A DNA stretch of 64,000 nucleotides from Alphaproteobacteria bacterium. Lineage in GTDB: Bacteria > Pseudomonadota > Alphaproteobacteria > Sphingomonadales > Emcibacteraceae. A program made the position numbers and the translations under genes. The stretch is from contig JAUIDN010000003.1 in NCBI GenBank assembly GCA_030428615.1, positions 173,804-237,803 on the forward strand, in the 5' to 3' direction. A model generated the notes under the pieces. That model ran no database searches, had not been told where the DNA came from, and worked only from the letters and a program-made list of their open reading frames with translations. Below, in pieces: positions 61,242 through 64,000 of the stretch (position 1 is the first letter of the stretch; each line of letters begins with the position of its first letter).

Positions 61242-62342
61242 TTGGAAAATTTTATTGAAAAACAAATAAAGCAGAAAGAAAGCTTATTTTGGAAACTTCA
61301 GATCGCGGGTTGGCTTGCCTTTGGTGCCGCCCGCGCTCTTAGTTTATATGCTGACGGTGAAGACTTTATTTTCCAGATAACCGTTGCCACTTCTGTTGTC
61401 AGCGGTTTTATCATCACCGTTTTTATGCGGATTATTTTTCGCAGACTGAGAAAAAGTGATATTCCGGCATCGACAATGATCTTATCGGTCATCACCTGCA
61501 TCGTTATAGCCGCACTCATCCTGAGCGCAATCGACACTTGGATTGTTCTTCAGACTTTTTTTATTGACGTCCAGTTATATGAATTTCTTGCCGGGCGCGC
61601 TCTTTATGACCTGTTCGTATTGATGATCTGGACTGGCGCCTATTTCATCGCCAATTACCACTTTCTGCTTCTGGAACAAAAAGAAATGTATCTGCAGGCA
61701 GTGGCGGACGCCCATAAATCGCAGCTGCAGATGCTACGCTACCAGATTAATCCGCACTTCCTTTTTAATACGCTTAACGCCATATCAACGCTGGTTCTTG
61801 ATAAACAAACCAAAGAAGCAAATGGTATGTTAACCAAGCTAAGTGCTTTTCTGCGTTTTAGTCTGGTTAATCAACCCGAACAAAAAATCACCATTGATGA
61901 AGAAGTTTACGCCCTGTGGCTTTATCTTGATATTGAAAAGGTACGGTTCGAAGATCGCCTGATACTTGATTTTGACATTGCTGAAGACGCGAAAAAAGCA
62001 ATGATACCGAGCCTCCTGCTTCAGCCGCTTGTTGAAAATGCCATAAAATACGCCATCGCCCCGATGGAGGATGGCGGCAAAATATCGCTCAAAGTCAAAC
62101 GCGACGGTGACAGGCTTTGTATCACGCTCGCTGATACCGGCCCCGGGCTTTCCAGTGAACCGAAAGAGCACAAATTCAACGAACTTTCAAGCGGCGTCGG
62201 ATTGGTCAACACCAAAAAACGCCTGTCGCAATTGTATCCGCACGATCACACTATTATCATTGAAAACCGTGATAAAGGCGGCCTTGAAATTAAAATAGAT
62301 ATCCCGTTTGAGCTGAATGAGGACATAAGAAATGCAGAATAA
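61242..62342 (+). CDS. LytS-type sensor histidine kinase
   Basis: A 366-residue membrane histidine kinase starting at a TTG behind AAGGG. Four TM segments (LAFGAARALSLY, ITVATSVVSGFIITVF, MILSVITCIVIAALILSA, ALYDLFVLMIWTGAYFIANYHF) lead to the His_kinase domain RYQINPHFLFNTLNAISTLV with the phospho-His, and an HATPase domain with N-box LLLQPLVENAIKYAI, DTGPGLSSEPKEHKF and GVGLVNTKKRL. It overlaps the response regulator gene by 11 bases. The stimulus is unknown; it may sense an envelope or osmotic signal given the mscS neighbour. Confidence 0.92.
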   Translation: MENFIEKQIKQKESLFWKLQIAGWLAFGAARALSLYADGEDFIFQITVATSVVSGFIITVFMRIIFRRLRKSDIPASTMILSVITCIVIAALILSAIDTWIVLQTFFIDVQLYEFLAGRALYDLFVLMIWTGAYFIANYHFLLLEQKEMYLQAVADAHKSQLQMLRYQINPHFLFNTLNAISTLVLDKQTKEANGMLTKLSAFLRFSLVNQPEQKITIDEEVYALWLYLDIEKVRFEDRLILDFDIAEDAKKAMIPSLLLQPLVENAIKYAIAPMEDGGKISLKVKRDGDRLCITLADTGPGLSSEPKEHKFNELSSGVGLVNTKKRLSQLYPHDHTIIIENRDKGGLEIKIDIPFELNEDIRNAE

Positions 62343-63147
62343 GAAAATCAGAACCGTACTTGTGGATGACGAGCCGCTTGCCTTAAAAGGGCTAAAACTT
62401 CGGCTGGAAAATTTTGATGATGTGGATATCGTCGGCACGGCTTCAAATGGCCGGGAAGCCATCAAGAAAATAAGGGCCGAAAAACCCGATCTCGTCTTTC
62501 TTGATATACAGATGCCGGGGCTTGACGGGTTTGATGTCGTTAAAGCGCTCGCCAATGAAGAATTGCCGATCATCATTTTCGCCACCGCTTTTGATCAATA
62601 CGCGATAAAGGCGTTTGAAACACACGCTTCAGATTATCTTTTAAAACCGATTGATGAAATGCGGCTTGAACAGGCCATTGTCAAGGTCCGAGAACAAATC
62701 GCCGAACACATCGCCATTGAGCAGAATGCCAAATTGATCGAACTGATCCGTTCCCTCGATACACCGCCGGAAATCGAACTTTCCGAAATACTGACCGCCG
62801 ATGACATTACAAACAAAAAACAATTCGAAACCCATTTTAACATCAAGGACCGCGGCGAAATCACCCGCGTTGACGTAAGCACCATTGAATGGATCGATGC
62901 GGCCGGGGATTACATGTGCCTGCATACAAACGACAAAACCCACATTTTACGCGAAACCATGAAAAATATGGACAAGCGGCTGGACCCTGAAATCTTCAAA
63001 CGCATTCACCGCTCCACAATTGTCAATATCCAGATGGTTGAAAAACTGCAACCCGCGAACGGCGGCAAATATATACTCACGCTGAATAACGGAGCGGAGC
63101 TGCAGGCAAGCCGCAATTACCGCGACGCCCTTAGTCAGTTTCTGTAA
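62332..63147 (+). CDS. LytTR-type response regulator
   Basis: A 271-residue response regulator. The receiver domain has VDDEPLALKGLKLRL, LVFLDIQMPGLDGFDVV with the phospho-Asp, IIFATAFDQYAIKAFETHASDYLLKPID and the Lys of the switch. The C-terminal LytTR DNA-binding domain has WIDAAGDYMCLHTNDKTHILRETMKNMDKRLDP, FKRIHRSTIVNIQMVEKLQPANGGKYILTLNNGAELQASRNYRD. LytTR proteins bind paired direct repeats upstream of target genes. It overlaps the kinase gene by 11 bases and is surely its partner. A linker of about 30 residues rich in Glu lies between the domains. Confidence 0.94.
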   Translation: MQNKKIRTVLVDDEPLALKGLKLRLENFDDVDIVGTASNGREAIKKIRAEKPDLVFLDIQMPGLDGFDVVKALANEELPIIIFATAFDQYAIKAFETHASDYLLKPIDEMRLEQAIVKVREQIAEHIAIEQNAKLIELIRSLDTPPEIELSEILTADDITNKKQFETHFNIKDRGEITRVDVSTIEWIDAAGDYMCLHTNDKTHILRETMKNMDKRLDPEIFKRIHRSTIVNIQMVEKLQPANGGKYILTLNNGAELQASRNYRDALSQFL

Positions 63148-63254
63148 TACTCAAACTTCAAACTGACAGCTTTCAACCCAAAGCAGTCATTCAGTATTTA
63201 CAAATTGATGAAAATTGATAATCATGTGCTGATAGGAATGCAAACGGAGCGGTT

Positions 63255-63773
63255 ATGCAGATACCATCTAGATTTATGCCGAAGTTCAAATCGAGAGAAA
63301 TAGGTCCCTTTGGTTCATTTATTTTCACATTGCTCATCTTCTCGCCTTTTCTTTTTTTGATGTGGAAGTTTCCAGTTACTGTTGTAGCTGTGCCCATTAT
63401 CTTTGTTTGGCAATATCTGATTGGTCAGCGTGATAAAGAACACTTCAATCAACTATCAAAGGGTCGCGACGGCGAGAGCATTTGCACATTTTCAAGGCAT
63501 TTCAACTGCCACTATATTGATACTTGGATAATTCGAGCTGTATATGAAGAAATCTATGACTATGTCAAAATTCCAATCAGGCCAACAGATGATGTTATTA
63601 AAGACCTAAAAATAGATGAAGAAGATTTTGAGTGGGATATTGTTGAGGCTATTGCGAAGAGAACTGGACGGTCACTGGAAAATTGTGCATCCAATCCTTA
63701 TTATGGAAAGGCAAACACATTGGAGGGATTGGTGTTCTTTTTCAACTGCCAACCTCGGGAGCAGGTCGCTTAA
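63255..63773 (+). CDS. Hypothetical two-TM protein
   Basis: A 172-residue protein with two N-terminal hydrophobic segments (FGSFIFTLLIFSPFLFLMW and TVVAVPIIFVWQYLI, residues about 20-56) followed by a soluble domain of 115 residues. The soluble domain has DGESICTFSRHFNCHYIDTWIIRAVYEEIYDYVKIPIRPTDDVIKDLKIDEEDFEWDIVEAIAKRTGRSLENC, a helical acidic region. It contains no recognised catalytic motif. GGAG is five bases before the ATG. It follows the two-component pair by 107 bases, with its own likely promoter. I do not recognise the family. Confidence 0.65.
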   Translation: MQIPSRFMPKFKSREIGPFGSFIFTLLIFSPFLFLMWKFPVTVVAVPIIFVWQYLIGQRDKEHFNQLSKGRDGESICTFSRHFNCHYIDTWIIRAVYEEIYDYVKIPIRPTDDVIKDLKIDEEDFEWDIVEAIAKRTGRSLENCASNPYYGKANTLEGLVFFFNCQPREQVA

Positions 63774-64000
63774 AATACGAGCGTCCGCTTTGGGTCGAAC
63801 GCAGACACTCCGTTGAATAGTTATTAATCGTTATACATAAACCGGCAATTTCAATTCTTGTTGTTTCTAACTAACCGAAGTAACGTTCCAATCACTGCCA
63901 TAAAAATAGGACGACTTTTACACATTAACTTATAACTATAGTTTTTTACTTTTCTTTTCTCTTCAGCATCAACGTCTTTTGAATGTCCGAACGCATGATG
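63774..64000. other. No gene recognised at right edge
   Basis: The last 227 bases hold no convincing coding frame, RNA or hairpin. The AT-rich stretch continues past the window. Confidence 0.5.

Noticed and set aside
1..64000. CRISPR arrays, transposons, prophage or integron features
   Set aside because: No regular direct-repeat array, transposase, integrase or terminal inverted repeats were seen on either strand.

Overview
The window reads as a chromosomal segment of a Gram-negative, probably marine or aquatic alphaproteobacterium. The pointers are a TonB-dependent receptor with its own FecI/FecR pair, an outer-membrane porin, lipoproteins and a Tat substrate, a two-domain cold-shock protein, a bufferin-type copper RiPP locus, and CTA-type -10 boxes. 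Base composition looks moderate in GC by eye (not computed). Taxonomy below class cannot be read from this sequence alone. No insertion sequence, prophage, integrase or CRISPR array was seen.

Layout. 1-5826: a divergent small-molecule catabolic cluster (DUF6282 amidohydrolase and HpcH/HpaI aldolase to the left; DHOD-like flavoenzyme, cupin, PLP aminotransferase and aldehyde dehydrogenase to the right). 5969-10644: sigma/anti-sigma/STN-TonB receptor signalling system. 10720-17079: AAA+ ATPase, Tat-exported Gfo/Idh/MocA oxidoreductase, small lipoprotein, MgtC, an unknown acidic protein, and a Crp-like regulator plus SDR pair bracketed by two near-identical operators. 17130-26523: a catabolic island with a TPP enzyme, IclR regulator, HpaB-family monooxygenase, LigA/LigB extradiol dioxygenase, a reductive-dehalogenase/QueG-like Fe-S corrinoid protein and two MFS transporters. 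Together these look like an aromatic, perhaps haloaromatic, degradation route.

26531-36815: hydrolases (two class-C beta-lactamase-like proteins, an S10 peptidase), a GST, a small protein behind a textbook sigma-54 promoter, the C-terminal stump of a SIS-domain sugar-phosphate enzyme, and a TetR-HlyD-ABC efflux operon. 36954-43854: the phosphate regulon, with a porin, pstS, pstC, pstA, pstB and phoU. PHO-box-like 11-bp-periodic repeats lie in front of the porin and pstS, and a hairpin separates pstS from pstC. 43851-57493: paralogous AEC carriers, an esterase, mtnA with an amidase, asparagine synthase plus glycosyltransferase (exopolysaccharide type), tRNA-Pro(UGG), a DUF192 protein, a cold-shock protein, an AGCS symporter and an NhaD/ArsB-type transporter.

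57763-64000: an IscU/SufU-like scaffold, then a compact bufferin-type RiPP locus (precursor BufA, MNIO enzyme BufB, partner BufC) with an attenuator hairpin after the precursor gene. Next come an MscS channel, a LytS/LytR-type two-component pair and an unknown two-TM protein. The most interesting parts are the ring-cleavage/reductive-dehalogenase-like island, the bufferin locus, the paired operators around the Crp-like gene, the TonB receptor with a second signal peptide and internal start, and the sigma-54-driven unknown gene.
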